Below are positions 8,157-17,471 of a stretch of DNA of 64,000 bases, one piece after another (within the stretch, counting starts at the first letter, position 1; the number at the start of each line of letters is the position of its first letter). The DNA lies in contig NZ_PHSN01000021.1 in NCBI RefSeq assembly GCF_002871005.1, positions 1 through 64,000 of the forward strand, in the 5' to 3' direction. The notes under the pieces are model-generated. The model did no database searches and was not told where the DNA came from. It worked only from the letters and a program-made list of their open reading frames with translations. The stretch comes from Acidimangrovimonas sediminis. GTDB taxonomy: Bacteria > Pseudomonadota > Alphaproteobacteria > Rhodobacterales > Rhodobacteraceae. Both the position numbers and the translations under genes were made by a program.

Positions 8157-8210
8157 AGTATCTTGACCGGGATGAAGGGGCGCTTCCGTCTTCATCTTGG
8201 CTCCAATACT
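8157..8210. repeat. Inverted pair of AGTAT..GATGAAG elements
   Basis: AGTATCTTGACCGGGATGAA (8157-) faces the complement of AGTATTGGAGCCAAGATGAA (8190-8210) across 12 bp, in the gap between aroA and cmk. A single similar word is at 21872-21894. Confidence 0.55.
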
Positions 8211-8231
8211 CCCGCGCGGCGCGCGTCCGCC

Positions 8232-9581
8232 CTATCCGTTCGTCCGGACGATGGGGGCGCCGAGCCCGGTCATCAACCCCTCGAACACCGGGAAGGAGGT
8301 GGCGATCGGCGCACCGTCATCCACGCTCACCGGGTTCCGCGCGGCCAGCCCGAGAACGAGGAAGCTCATCGCGATGCGGTGGTCGAGGTGGCTGGCGCAG
8401 GTGGCCCCGCCCGGCACGCCGCCGGCGCCCAACCCATGGACGATCAGTGTGTCCTCGTCCTCCTCGATGCGCACGCCGCAGGCCTCAAGGCCACGCGCCA
8501 TGGCGTCGATCCGGTCGCTTTCCTTCACGCGCAGCTCCTTGACCCCGCGCATCACCGTGGTGCCCTCGGCGCAGGCGGCCACGACCGAGAGTACCGGGAA
8601 TTCGTCGATCATCGAGGCGGCGCGTTCGGGCGGCACCTCGACGCCCTTCAGCGCCGAGAAGCGCACCCGGAGGTCGGCCACCGGCTCGCCGCCTTCCTCG
8701 CGCGGGTCCTCGAAGGTGATGTCGGCGCCCATCTCCACCAGCGTGGTATAAAGACCGTTGCGCGTGGGGTTCTGGCTGACCCCGGGCACCAGGATCTCGC
8801 TGCCCTCGACGATCAGCGCGGCGCAGACCGGGAAGGCGGCCGAGGAGGGGTCGCGCGGCACGGCCACGGTCTGGGGCCGCAGCTCGGGCTGGCCGGTCAG
8901 GGTGATGATCCGGCCTTCGGGCGCGTCCTCGACCGCGATCTCGGCGCCGAAGCCGCGCAGCATCCGCTCGGAATGGTCCCGCGTCGCTTCGCGCTCGATC
9001 ACGACGGTCCGGCCCGGCGCATTCAACCCCGCCAGAAGCACCGCCGATTTCACCTGCGCGCTGGGAACCGGCGTCGCATAGCGCACCGGCACCGGGCTTT
9101 CCGCGCCGACGATGGTCATCGGCAACCGCCCGCCCGCGCGCCCGTAGGCCCGCGCGCCGAACAGCGCCAGCGGATCCGTCACCCGCCCCATCGGCCGCTT
9201 CGACAGGCTCGCGTCGCCGGTGAAGGTGGCGGTGATCGGCGTCGTCGCCATCGCCCCCATGATCAGCCGCACGCCGGTGCCCGAATTGCCGCAGTCGATC
9301 ACCGCCGCAGGCTCGGCGAAACCGCCGACCCCCACGCCATGCACCGACCACGCACCCGCCCCAGTGCGCGTGACCTCGGCCCCGAAGGCGCGCATCGCCT
9401 TGGCGGTATCGAGCACGTCCTCGCCTTCCAGCAGGCCAGAGACGCGGGTCTCGCCCACCGCCATCGCGCCGAGGATCAGGGCGCGATGGCTGATCGACTT
9501 GTCGCCCGGCACCTCGGCCACGCCCGACAGCGGGCCGGATCGGCGGGAACTCATCGGGATCGGGGTATCGTGACCGGACAT
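8232..9581 (-). CDS. aroA: 3-phosphoshikimate 1-carboxyvinyltransferase (EPSP synthase)
   Basis: A 449-residue shikimate-pathway enzyme that joins shikimate 3-phosphate and phosphoenolpyruvate. Signatures are [12 protein letters not shown] (25-34), [27 protein letters not shown] and the DHRIAMSF segment. Overall wording follows the class II type, exemplified by the Agrobacterium CP4 enzyme. In the PEP-site loop GNSGTGVRL, however, residue 101 is glycine where CP4 has alanine. It is the first gene of an aroA-cmk pair on the minus strand. Confidence 0.95.
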   Translation of the reverse strand: MSGHDTPIPMSSRRSGPLSGVAEVPGDKSISHRALILGAMAVGETRVSGLLEGEDVLDTAKAMRAFGAEVTRTGAGAWSVHGVGVGGFAEPAAVIDCGNSGTGVRLIMGAMATTPITATFTGDASLSKRPMGRVTDPLALFGARAYGRAGGRLPMTIVGAESPVPVRYATPVPSAQVKSAVLLAGLNAPGRTVVIEREATRDHSERMLRGFGAEIAVEDAPEGRIITLTGQPELRPQTVAVPRDPSSAAFPVCAALIVEGSEILVPGVSQNPTRNGLYTTLVEMGADITFEDPREEGGEPVADLRVRFSALKGVEVPPERAASMIDEFPVLSVVAACAEGTTVMRGVKELRVKESDRIDAMARGLEACGVRIEEDEDTLIVHGLGAGGVPGGATCASHLDHRIAMSFLVLGLAARNPVSVDDGAPIATSFPVFEGLMTGLGAPIVRTNG

Positions 9582-9680
9582 GGGCGCTCCTTCCTCGTTC
9601 GCTGGCGTGATAGCGCAGGGCAGCCGGGCCGTCCATTCGCCTCTCGCAGATGCCCCGCCCGCGATGGCGCGCCCCTGCCT

Positions 9681-9727
9681 CTTCTTCTGAGCGAAAATAT
9701 CCCGGGGGTCCGGGGGCTGGCCCCCGG
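9681..9727. repeat. Composite palindromic element, half copy
   Basis: One arm of the GCTCAGAAGAAG-type repeat (9681-9703) followed by the GC hairpin CCGGGGGCTGGCCCCCGG (9710-9727), in the gap between aroA and trmB. The order is reversed relative to 4011-4056. Confidence 0.65.
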
Positions 9728-9734
9728 CCCGTCC

Positions 9735-10457
9735 TCAGACCCTGCGGAACGTCAGGTAATGCGGCACCCGGCCTTCGCGCAGCGCCTTCTGCTCATAGCG
9801 GGTGGAGATCCAGTCCCCCCAGGCCACGCCGCCCTCCTCGACCAGTTCGAACCCGGCAGGCGGCACCTCTTCCAGCGTCTGGCGGACGTAGTCGGGGATG
9901 TCGGTGGCCACGCGGAATTCCGCGCCGGGCGCAAGCACGCGGTGCAGCGGCTCGAGGTGCTCGGGCGTCACGAACCGGCGCCGGTGGTGGCGCGCCTTGG
10001 GCCAGGGGTCGGGGTAGTTCAGGAAAGCCTTGGCGATCGACCCGTCCGGCAGCACGTCGAACAGATCGCGCACGTCGCCCGGATGGACCGAGACGTTCTC
10101 CACCCCGGCGCGGCGGATCTTGCCCAGAAGCATCGCCACGCCGTTGATGAAGGGCTCACACCCCAGGATGCCTATGTCGGGGTAGGCGGCGGCCATGTGC
10201 ACCATGTGCTCGCCCCCGCCAAAGCCCACCTCCAGCCAGACCGGCTTGCCGCCGAACAGCTTGCCGAGGTCGAGCGGCCTGCGCTCGGGGTTCTCGTCGA
10301 ACTCCACCGCGCCGGGCGACAGGGCGCGCAGGTCCTCGTCGAGATACCCCCGCTGGCTGTCGCGCAGGGTCTTGCCATGGCGGCGGCCATAGAAGTTGCG
10401 CCACGGCCGTTCAGGCGTGGCCTCGGAAGCGGGGCTTTCGGGCGGTGTGTCGGTCAT
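9735..10457 (-). CDS. trmB: tRNA (guanine-N7-)-methyltransferase
   Basis: A 240-residue SAM-dependent enzyme that makes m7G46 in tRNA. The SAM-binding loop is EVGFGGGEH (about 76-84). The family signature LNYPDPWPKARHHRRR is present, and the C-terminal RYEQKALREGR motif binds tRNA. The N-terminal 20 residues are low-complexity, and FYGRRHGKTLR begins the conserved part. It starts at ATG 10457 and is separated by 61 bp from the GFA-family gene upstream. Confidence 0.95.
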   Translation of the reverse strand: MTDTPPESPASEATPERPWRNFYGRRHGKTLRDSQRGYLDEDLRALSPGAVEFDENPERRPLDLGKLFGGKPVWLEVGFGGGEHMVHMAAAYPDIGILGCEPFINGVAMLLGKIRRAGVENVSVHPGDVRDLFDVLPDGSIAKAFLNYPDPWPKARHHRRRFVTPEHLEPLHRVLAPGAEFRVATDIPDYVRQTLEEVPPAGFELVEEGGVAWGDWISTRYEQKALREGRVPHYLTFRRV

Positions 10458-10518
10458 GGCGCGGCGTATGGACCGGCCACGGGCGCGCCGTCAAGGGATT
10501 GGCGTCGGGGGAGGGACG

Positions 10519-10944
10519 TCAGTCGTTGGGGATATACCGCAGAACGCCCGCGATCCGCGTGCCCGCCCCGGTATCAGAGGGATGCGAGACACCGTCCGTC
10601 ACCTCGACCTCGGGGAAGTCGAAGGGGCTGACGCCCTCGATGCAGGCCACGTTGATCCCGAATTGCGTCGGGTCCGAGCGGCGCTGGTGGTGGGTATAGA
10701 TCCCGCAGGTCTTGCAGAAGTAATGCTTCGCCGTCTTGCTGCCGAACTGGTAGAGGGTGAGGTTCTCCTCCCCCTGCACGATCTCCAGATCGGCGAGCTT
10801 CGCCGAGACTGCGATCGCGCCGCGCATCCGGCAGTAAGAGCAGGTGCAGCGGCGGATCGTGTTGAAGCCGTCGGCCAGCCGGACCCGCAGTTTCACCGTG
10901 CCGCAATGGCACGACACGTCATGGTGCGGGGTCTCGGTGGTCAT
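10519..10944 (-). CDS. GFA-family zinc protein
   Basis: A 141-residue protein of the glutathione-dependent formaldehyde-activating (GFA/CENP-V) fold. The zinc ligands are visible as SCHCGTVK, CTCSYCRMRG and YFCKTCGIYTHH. Family members include a few enzymes acting on glutathione adducts, but most are uncharacterised, so the substrate is unknown. It lies between queF and trmB on the same strand, 48 bp after queF. Confidence 0.85.
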   Translation of the reverse strand: MTTETPHHDVSCHCGTVKLRVRLADGFNTIRRCTCSYCRMRGAIAVSAKLADLEIVQGEENLTLYQFGSKTAKHYFCKTCGIYTHHQRRSDPTQFGINVACIEGVSPFDFPEVEVTDGVSHPSDTGAGTRIAGVLRYIPND

Positions 10945-10992
10945 CGGTGTGTCTCCCTGGAGGTCGGGCGCGCTTCAACGCACCCCGCGATT

Positions 10993-11457
10993 TCACCCCC
11001 GGCCGCGATAGCCCGGCACGCCCTGGTCGGGGATCCAGACGCCCTCGGGCGGGGTGCCGGTTTGCCAGAAGACGTCGATCGGGATGCCGCCGCGCGGGTA
11101 CCAATAGGCGCCGATGCGCAGCCAGCGGGGCGCCAGCAGATCGACCAGCCGGGTCGCGATCTGCATCGTGCAATCCTCGTGGAACGAGCCGTGGTTGCGG
11201 AACGAGGTCAGGAACAGCTTGAGCGATTTGGATTCCACCAGCCACTCGCCCGGCACGTAGTCGATCACGATATGGGCAAAGTCCGGCTGCCCCGTCATCG
11301 GGCAGAGCGAGGTGAATTCCGGCGCGGTGAAGCGTACCACGTAATCCTGCCCCGAATGACCTGAAGGCACGCGCTCGAGCACGGCCTCCTCGGGGGTTGC
11401 CGGGGCCTCGACCGAGGCCCCGAGCTGGGTCAGGCCGGATACATCCGTCCCGGCCAT
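10993..11457 (-). CDS. queF: NADPH-dependent preQ0 reductase (7-cyano-7-deazaguanine reductase)
   Basis: A 154-residue enzyme that reduces preQ0 to preQ1 in queuosine biosynthesis. It is the short single-domain (YkvM) type of the tunnelling fold. [13 protein letters not shown] carries the catalytic Cys52 and Asp59, and the NADPH signature ESKSLKLF is at about 75-82. It begins 4 nt after metK, so it is probably cotranscribed with metK and thus also under the SAM-SAH riboswitch transcript. Confidence 0.94.
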   Translation of the reverse strand: MAGTDVSGLTQLGASVEAPATPEEAVLERVPSGHSGQDYVVRFTAPEFTSLCPMTGQPDFAHIVIDYVPGEWLVESKSLKLFLTSFRNHGSFHEDCTMQIATRLVDLLAPRWLRIGAYWYPRGGIPIDVFWQTGTPPEGVWIPDQGVPGYRGRG

Positions 11458-11461
11458 CGGC

Positions 11462-12628
11462 TTACACCGCCGCTTTCAGCGCGTCGACGAGGTCGGTCTT
11501 CTCCCACGAGAAACCGCCGTCGGCATCGGGCACGCGGCCGAAGTGGCCATAGGCCGAGGTGCGCGAGTAGATCGGCTTGTTCAGCTCCAGATGCGTGCGG
11601 ATGCCGCGCGGGCTGAGGTCCATCACCTGACGCAGCGCGGTCTCGATCTTGCCTTCGTCCACCGTGCCGGTGCCGTAGGTGTCGACATAGACCGACAGCG
11701 GCTTGGCCACGCCGATGGCATAGGACAGCTGCAGCGTGCAGCGCTTGGCCAGGCCCGCCGCGACGACGTTCTTGGCAAGGTAGCGCGCCGCATAGGCGGC
11801 CGAGCGGTCCACCTTGGTCGGATCCTTGCCCGAGAAGGCGCCGCCGCCGTGGGGCGCGGCCCCGCCGTAGGTGTCGACGATGATCTTGCGGCCGGTCAGG
11901 CCCGCGTCACCGTCCGGCCCGCCGATCACGAACTTGCCCGTGGGGTTCACGTGCCATTCGGTCGCGTCGGTGATCCAGCCCTCGGGCAGAACCTCGAGGA
12001 TGAAGGGGTTCACCAGCTGGCGCACGTCGTCCGAGGTCATCGAGGCGTCGAGGTGCTGGGTCGAGAGCACGAGCGAGGTGATCTCCTTCGGCACGCCGCC
12101 CTCGTAGCGGATCGACAGCTGCGACTTGGCGTCGGGGCCAAGCTGCGGCGCCTCGCCGGATTTGCGCGCGTCCGTCAGGCGGCGCAGGATCTTGTGGGCA
12201 TACTGGATCGGCGCCGGCATCAGCGCCTCGGTCTCGTCGGTGGCATAGCCGAACATGATGCCCTGGTCGCCGGCACCTTCATCCTTGTTGTCGGCCGCGT
12301 CGACGCCCTGGGCGATGTCGGCCGATTGGGCGTGCAGGTAGCTGTCGACCTTGAGGTTGGCCCAGTGAAATCCGTCCTGCTCGTATCCGATGTCCTTGAC
12401 GCAGTCGCGGGCGATGTCCTCGACGCGTTCGATGACGCTGCCGGGGCCGCGCACCTCGCCGCCGATCACCACGCGGTCGGTGGTGGCGAAGGTCTCGCAG
12501 GCGACGCGCGAATGGGGATCCTCGGCCAGGAAGGCGTCGAGAACGGCATCCGAAATGCGGTCGCAGACCTTGTCAGGGTGCCCCTCGGAAACGGATTCCG
12601 AGGTGAAGATATAGTCGAGTCTGGACAT
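11462..12628 (-). CDS. metK: S-adenosylmethionine synthetase
   Basis: A 388-residue enzyme making SAM from methionine and ATP. Signatures are [11 protein letters not shown] near the N-terminus, [14 protein letters not shown] and [16 protein letters not shown]. The start at ATG 12628 is fixed by GGAG 7 nt upstream, which is part of the riboswitch. The next gene, queF, starts 4 nt downstream. Regulation is directly visible: a SAM-SAH riboswitch covers the leader and can hide the Shine-Dalgarno sequence when ligand is bound. Confidence 0.97.
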   Translation of the reverse strand: MSRLDYIFTSESVSEGHPDKVCDRISDAVLDAFLAEDPHSRVACETFATTDRVVIGGEVRGPGSVIERVEDIARDCVKDIGYEQDGFHWANLKVDSYLHAQSADIAQGVDAADNKDEGAGDQGIMFGYATDETEALMPAPIQYAHKILRRLTDARKSGEAPQLGPDAKSQLSIRYEGGVPKEITSLVLSTQHLDASMTSDDVRQLVNPFILEVLPEGWITDATEWHVNPTGKFVIGGPDGDAGLTGRKIIVDTYGGAAPHGGGAFSGKDPTKVDRSAAYAARYLAKNVVAAGLAKRCTLQLSYAIGVAKPLSVYVDTYGTGTVDEGKIETALRQVMDLSPRGIRTHLELNKPIYSRTSAYGHFGRVPDADGGFSWEKTDLVDALKAAV

Positions 12629-12633
12629 TAAAG

Positions 12634-12679
12634 TGCTCCATTGGGGTTTCGCCGCCACGCCAGGAAGCCGTTGTGACGG
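12634..12679 (-). promoter_or_regulatory. SAM-SAH riboswitch upstream of metK
   Basis: Minus-strand leader contains the hallmark segments GTCACAACGGCTTCCTGGCG and, after a short linker, AATGGAGCA. These are the conserved core of the SAM-SAH riboswitch (a short pseudoknot found in Rhodobacterales metK leaders). The GGAG inside the 3' segment is the metK ribosome-binding site, so ligand binding would block translation. Both position (6-50 nt before the start) and sequence agree. Confidence 0.92.
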
Positions 12680-12690
12680 TCAGTGGAGCA

Positions 12691-12719
12691 TGGCTAGACC
12701 CCTGATCGGGCAGGGTCAA
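12691..12719 (-). promoter_or_regulatory. Predicted promoter of metK-queF
   Basis: Minus-strand TTGACC, 17-bp spacer, TAGCCA. The start of transcription would fall near 12684, so the aptamer begins almost at the 5' end of the message. Confidence 0.6.
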
Positions 12720-12873
12720 CGACATTCGTGTTCTGTTCGCAACGGGTGGGCCGATGTGCCACGTCGACTGCCCGGAAACCCGGCAGCAGGTCGGGCGCGG
12801 CGCGCCGGGATCCGCCAGGGGATCGGCCAGCTTCCGACGGGCCGCGCCTCTCACGGACCGCGCCAGGATCGTT

Positions 12874-14406
12874 TCAAGTGGCCCGTTGCCCGCGCCGCCC
12901 GATCAGCGCGACCCCCGCGAGACCGGCAAGGATCAGCCAGAGCACCGGCCAGTCGCCCCAGCGGGTATAGGGCGGCGGGGCGAGCGCGCCGGGCACCGAT
13001 GCCTCGATCATGCCCTGAGTGTTCAGCGGCAGCGATTTCAGCACGCGGCCGTAGGGGTCGATCACCGCCGTGACCCCGGTGTTGGCGGCGCGCAGGAAGG
13101 GCAGACCCTCCTCGATCGCGCGCAGGCGGGTCTGGGCGAGGTGCTGGTAGGGGCCCGCGAAGTTGCCGAACCAGGCATCGTTCGTCACCTGCAGGATCCA
13201 GTCGGCCCGTCCCGGCGCGTTCAGCAGGTCGGCGGGAAAGATCGCCTCGTAGCAGATCAGCGGCAGCACCTTGCCGATCTTCGGCCCGAGGTCGAGCACC
13301 GCGGGGCCGGATCCCGGGGTGTAGCCGTTGCCCTCCTGCGCGGCGAAGGCGCTCACGCCCACCTTCGCTAGCAGGTCGCCGTAGGGGACGTATTCGCCGA
13401 AGGGGACGAGGTGATGCTTGTCGTAGATCGCCTCGATATCGCCCTTGTGGTCCATCACGGCGAGGCTGTTGTAATACCGTTGCCCCGCGCCGCGCTGCAC
13501 GCCGAAGGCCACCGGCACGCCCTGCGCGGCCTCGGCGATCATGTCGAGGCCGGCGCCGGGGTCGTTCAGAAGGAACGGCGCCGAGGTCTCGGGCCAGACG
13601 ATCAGGTCCAGCGGTGGCCGGCCCTTGGCGACGGGCGCGGCGGTGGCCTTCAGAAGGCGCTCCCAGAAGACGTATTGCATCTTCGGGTTCCATTTCTGCG
13701 ACTGGGTGGCGTTGGGCTGGATCAGCCGCACCTCGATCGGTGTCGCGCGCGGGGGGATCGGCTGGCTTACCCGCCAGGCGCCGAAGCCCGCGACCGCCAC
13801 CAGCCCCACCGCGGAAACCGCCGTACCGCGCACCCGCCCCAGCGCGGCGGGCAGCGCGGCGGCCAGCGTGGTCATCAGCGACAGGCCCACCGGCCCGAGG
13901 AAGATATCCGCCTGCGCAAGCCAGGTGCCCACCCAGACATGCCCGACCAATGCCCAGGGCAAGCCGGTGAAAAGGTAGGTGCGCAGCAGGTCCGTTCCCG
14001 CCAGCGCAAGTGCGAAGCCGATCGCCCGGCCCGCCGCACCGCGCCCCAGCCAGCGCCCGACACCCGCCGCCAGCGCCCAGAAAAGCGCCATGCCGAAGCT
14101 CAGGAACAGCCAGGCGAAGGGCGCCATCCAGAGGTCGCGCGCGGGGTCCACCAGGAACGGATCGACGATCCAGTACATCGCGGTGCCGAACATGCCGGCA
14201 CCGGCGAACCAACCGATCCATACTGCCCGAGCGACCGACGGGGCCCGCGCGACCCACGCCGTCAGCAGCGCAAGCGCAGCGAGGGTGGCCCACCAGAACC
14301 CCAGCGGGGCCTGCCCCAGCGCGGCCAGCGCGCCAAGCGCAGCCGCGCCGAGAAGGGCGCGGCCCGCGGGGCGCGCCGGCGCCTTCAACACCTCGGGTAG
14401 ACGCAT
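12874..14406 (-). CDS. lnt: Apolipoprotein N-acyltransferase
   Basis: A 510-residue inner-membrane enzyme that adds the third acyl chain to lipoproteins. About seven hydrophobic segments occupy residues 15-210, and a periplasmic nitrilase domain follows. The catalytic triad is visible: Glu273 (VWPETSAPF), Lys330 (YDKHHLVPFGEY) and Cys385 (LICYEAIF). A last hydrophobic segment closes the protein near 485-502. Its start codon touches the stop codon of corC, as in the E. coli corC-lnt pair. Confidence 0.95.
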   Translation of the reverse strand: MRLPEVLKAPARPAGRALLGAAALGALAALGQAPLGFWWATLAALALLTAWVARAPSVARAVWIGWFAGAGMFGTAMYWIVDPFLVDPARDLWMAPFAWLFLSFGMALFWALAAGVGRWLGRGAAGRAIGFALALAGTDLLRTYLFTGLPWALVGHVWVGTWLAQADIFLGPVGLSLMTTLAAALPAALGRVRGTAVSAVGLVAVAGFGAWRVSQPIPPRATPIEVRLIQPNATQSQKWNPKMQYVFWERLLKATAAPVAKGRPPLDLIVWPETSAPFLLNDPGAGLDMIAEAAQGVPVAFGVQRGAGQRYYNSLAVMDHKGDIEAIYDKHHLVPFGEYVPYGDLLAKVGVSAFAAQEGNGYTPGSGPAVLDLGPKIGKVLPLICYEAIFPADLLNAPGRADWILQVTNDAWFGNFAGPYQHLAQTRLRAIEEGLPFLRAANTGVTAVIDPYGRVLKSLPLNTQGMIEASVPGALAPPPYTRWGDWPVLWLILAGLAGVALIGRRGQRAT

Positions 14407-15369
14407 TCAGCCGCCCTTCGCCGCCATCTTCTCGGGTTCCGACGTCTCGGCGGCTCCGGCCCCGGCCGCGGGATGCGGCACCGGCGCGCGCGAGGTGCCG
14501 GGCAGACGGATCCGAAGCCGCTTGATACGGCGCGGGTCGGCATCGACCACCTCGAATTCCACCCCGCTCTCGTGGCGGATCACCTCGCCCCGGGCAGGCA
14601 CGCGGCCGCACATCAGGAAGACGAGGCCGCCCAGCGTGTCGACCTCTTCCTCCTCCTCGCCCTCGACGCCGAGGTCGACGCCGGTCTCGGCCTCGAAATC
14701 GGCGAGCGGGGCGCGGGCCTGGGCGATGTAGACACCCGGTTTCTCGGCCTGCCAGAAGGCGTCGGACGCCTCGTCGTGTTCATCCTCGATCTCGCCGATC
14801 ACCGTCTCGATCAGGTCCTCGATCGTTACCAGACCGTCGACGCCGCCGTATTCGTCGATCACGAGAGCCATGTGCACCCGCTCCTTCTGCATCTTCTGCA
14901 GCAGAACGCCCACGGGCATCGAGGGCGGCGCATAAAGCACGGGGCGAAGCAGCTTGCGCAGGCTGAACCGCCCGCCGCCATTGCCGAAACCGTAGGTCAG
15001 CGCGAGGTCCTTGAGCAGCACGAGGCCCAGCGGCTTGTCGAGCGTGCCCTTGTAGACCGGAAGGCGGGAATAGCCGTGTTCGCGGAACACCTCGACCAGC
15101 TCTTCCTTGCCGATCTCGACGGGAACGGCCGCGATCTCGGCCTTGGGGATGGCGACGTCGTCGACCCGCATCCGGCGCAGGTTCGAAATGCCGAAGGTCA
15201 CCGGCTGGGACGTGGTGCCCTGCGCGGGGCCGTGATCGGCCTCCGGCTCGGTACTCGTATCACTCGGGGAGAGGACGGAGAACAGGCGGCTGAAAAAGCC
15301 CGGCTGTTCGGTCTGGTCCAGGTCCTGCGCGCGTTGCGCTGCCCTAGATCCCTCGCTGCTACTGTCCAT
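14407..15369 (-). CDS. corC: CBS-pair / CorC_HlyC domain protein
   Basis: A 320-residue cytosolic protein of the YbeX/CorC family. Two CBS domains (about 66-195) with MRVDDVAIPKAEIAAV and the hinge MALVIDEYGGVDGLVTIEDL are followed by a CorC_HlyC transporter-associated domain (about 215-300). E. coli relatives have been linked to magnesium efflux and to ribosome metabolism. The N-terminal 60 and C-terminal 25 residues are low-complexity extensions. It is in the chain phoH-ybeY-corC-lnt on one strand. Confidence 0.9.
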   Translation of the reverse strand: MDSSSEGSRAAQRAQDLDQTEQPGFFSRLFSVLSPSDTSTEPEADHGPAQGTTSQPVTFGISNLRRMRVDDVAIPKAEIAAVPVEIGKEELVEVFREHGYSRLPVYKGTLDKPLGLVLLKDLALTYGFGNGGGRFSLRKLLRPVLYAPPSMPVGVLLQKMQKERVHMALVIDEYGGVDGLVTIEDLIETVIGEIEDEHDEASDAFWQAEKPGVYIAQARAPLADFEAETGVDLGVEGEEEEEVDTLGGLVFLMCGRVPARGEVIRHESGVEFEVVDADPRRIKRLRIRLPGTSRAPVPHPAAGAGAAETSEPEKMAAKGG

Positions 15370-15494
15370 CGTTCCTTTCCAACTGGTCTCTGTCCGTCTC
15401 GATCCGTCCCGCCGCGCGCCCTGCCGGGCATGGTGCCCGCGAAGATGGCGCCGGCGAAGGCGGCTCCTGCCTGGGCGCGCGCCGCCGCGTGACC

Positions 15495-16031
15495 CTAGCC
15501 GGTCCCATATGGGTCCGCGATGCCCAGGGTTGCAAGTATCGCGACTTCACGACCTTCCATCAACGCCGCATCTTCGTCGTCGACGTGATCGTACCCCAGA
15601 AGATGCAAGGTTGCGTGAACGACGAGATGGGTGACGTGATCGGCCATCGGCTTTCCCTGCTCAAGCGCCTCGCGCGCGCAGGTCTCCCAGGCGATCGCCA
15701 TGTCCCCCAGCTCCAGCGTGCCGAAGACGTCGGGCGCGGGCAGGGCGGGGACGGTGCCCGGGGCCTCGGCCGCGCGCTCCTCCGCGGGCCAGGACAGCAC
15801 GTTCGTAGGCGTGGGCTTGTCCCGGAATTCGGCGTTCAGGCCAGCAATTCGCGCGTCATCGCAGGCGAGCAGGGTGGCCTCCGCCTCCTCGGCGTCGAGG
15901 CCGACCGCGGCAAGGGTCGCCGCGACCGCCGGACCCGCAAGCGCCGCAAGGCCGAAGTCTTCCCAGCGGGAATCCTCGAACGCGATGTCGAGCATCGCCT
16001 GCCCGGAATACTCTGCGATCTGGTCCATCAT
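15495..16031 (-). CDS. ybeY: Endoribonuclease YbeY, rRNA maturation
   Basis: A 178-residue metal-dependent RNase needed for 16S rRNA 3'-end processing. The zinc motif HATLHLLGYDH lies near 138-148, and LNAEFRDKPTPTNVLSWP is the conserved upstream loop. An AGGA lies about 9 nt before ATG 16031; Met2 is an equally possible start. It is downstream of phoH and upstream of corC, its usual place. Confidence 0.93.
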   Translation of the reverse strand: MMDQIAEYSGQAMLDIAFEDSRWEDFGLAALAGPAVAATLAAVGLDAEEAEATLLACDDARIAGLNAEFRDKPTPTNVLSWPAEERAAEAPGTVPALPAPDVFGTLELGDMAIAWETCAREALEQGKPMADHVTHLVVHATLHLLGYDHVDDEDAALMEGREVAILATLGIADPYGTG

Positions 16032-16217
16032 GCCCGGCTATCCTGCGTCATGGGCGCCGCGATACACCGCCGACCGCCCGGTCGCGAGGGAAATCCGCGT
16101 CCGAGCAGGCCCGGAGGCGGCGGGATCGGCGGCCCGGCGCCGACCGTCCAACCTGTTCGACCCGCCCCGATCTTCCGGCCCGCCCCGGGGCATGCTGCCG
16201 CGGGGCGGGGACACGGG

Positions 16218-17234
16218 TCAGGCCTCGGCTTTCTCATAGGCCTCGATGATGCGGGCGACCAGCGGGTGGCGCACCACGTCCTTCGAGGTGAAATAGTTGA
16301 AGGTCACGCCCTTCACGCCGTTCAGGATCCGCTCCGCCTCGGCCAGCCCCGAGGCCATGCCGCGCGGGAGGTCGACCTGGGTGCGGTCGCCGGTGATCAC
16401 CATGCGGCTGCCTTCGCCCAGACGCGTGAGGAACATCTTCATCTGCATCGAGGTGGCGTTCTGCGCCTCGTCCAGCACGACGAAGGCGTTCGACAGCGTC
16501 CGCCCCCGCATGAAGGCCAGCGGCGCGATCTCGATCTGCTTTTCCTCGAGCATCTTCTGCACCTGCTTGGCGGGCAGGAAGTCGTTCAGCGCGTCGTAGA
16601 GCGGCTGCATGTAGGGATCGACCTTCTCCTTCATGTCGCCGGGCAGAAAGCCCAGACGCTCGCCCGCCTCGACGGCCGGGCGCGACAGAAGGATCTTGTC
16701 GACATGCCCGCCGATCAGCATCGAGACGCCTACCGCGACGGCGAGATAGGTCTTGCCCGTGCCAGCAGGCCCGATGCCGAAGCCCAGCTCGTTGGCGTAG
16801 AGCGCCTTGACATAGGCCTTCTGCGCCTCGGTCCGGGGCTCGACGATCTTCTTGCGGGTCCGGATCTCGACCCGGCCACCCTGGAACATCTCCAGCTGGC
16901 TGTCGCCGCCTTCGGCCTTCGGGGCGTCGAACATCGAATCGCCCATGCGGATCTCGGCGTCGATATCGCCCGCCTCCACCGTGCGCCCGGCCTCGAGCCG
17001 CGCGTAAAGCGCGCGCAGCACCACCGAGGCCTGCGTGCGGGCGGCGCCGGGGCCGATCACGGCGAGCTGGTTGCCCCGCCGAACGATCTGGATGGCGAGG
17101 CGATGCTCGATCTGCGCCAGATTGCGGTCGAACTCACCGCACAGGCCGATCAGCAGGCGATTGTCGGGGAACTCCAGAAGCGTTTCCTGAACGTCTTCCG
17201 GAACGGTCGGGGGGTGCAGCGCGCTGATGCCCAA
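16218..17234 (-). CDS. PhoH-like ATPase (PhoH/YbeZ)
   Basis: A 338-residue ATPase of the YbeZ type that works with YbeY in RNA metabolism. Walker A is GPAGTGKT, Walker B VVLDEAQNAT, and TGDRTQVDLPRG is sensor-like. No ATG fits; the reading frame upstream is low-complexity. A TTG start at 17234 is chosen because AGAGGAG lies 6 nt before it and conservation begins there (a TTG 3 nt earlier is the alternative). 186 bp separate it from ybeY. Confidence 0.9.
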   Translation of the reverse strand: MGISALHPPTVPEDVQETLLEFPDNRLLIGLCGEFDRNLAQIEHRLAIQIVRRGNQLAVIGPGAARTQASVVLRALYARLEAGRTVEAGDIDAEIRMGDSMFDAPKAEGGDSQLEMFQGGRVEIRTRKKIVEPRTEAQKAYVKALYANELGFGIGPAGTGKTYLAVAVGVSMLIGGHVDKILLSRPAVEAGERLGFLPGDMKEKVDPYMQPLYDALNDFLPAKQVQKMLEEKQIEIAPLAFMRGRTLSNAFVVLDEAQNATSMQMKMFLTRLGEGSRMVITGDRTQVDLPRGMASGLAEAERILNGVKGVTFNYFTSKDVVRHPLVARIIEAYEKAEA

Positions 17235-17237
17235 CAA

Positions 17238-17471
17238 GGTCTCCTCTCGCTCGGGCCGGGGCGTCCGGCCCGTACAGGTATGGTGGGGCCGACGGGGTGA
17301 TGACGCAAGTGGTAGTTGGCAAAATTGACGAGGCTGTAACACATCCGGCGCAGGATTGCGCAACGACGGGATTTTTCCGCCCAAGAGGGGGGCCGAAGAC
17401 GGACCGGCACCGCCTCTCTCCGGCCCGAGATAGCGCGCCCGTCGCCCGGGGCGAGTCGCCCGCCGCCGCGC
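17238..17471. other. Spacer upstream of phoH
   Basis: About 230 bp, expected to hold the phoH promoter; no hexamer pair with good spacing stands out. No gene seen. The rest of the gap to the lipoprotein gene contains the twin-arm palindrome and a GC terminator, listed separately. Confidence 0.4.

Noticed and set aside
7002-10631. A 1209-codon open frame on the plus strand opposite cmk, aroA and trmB
   Set aside because: It is the mirror of GC-rich codon use in three well-identified minus-strand genes. The translation is Arg/His/Gly-rich without any domain.
15181-15200. tRNA T-loop-like word GGTTCGAAAT
   Set aside because: It lies inside the coding sequence of corC, with no acceptor stem or anticodon arm around it. 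No tRNA was found in the window.
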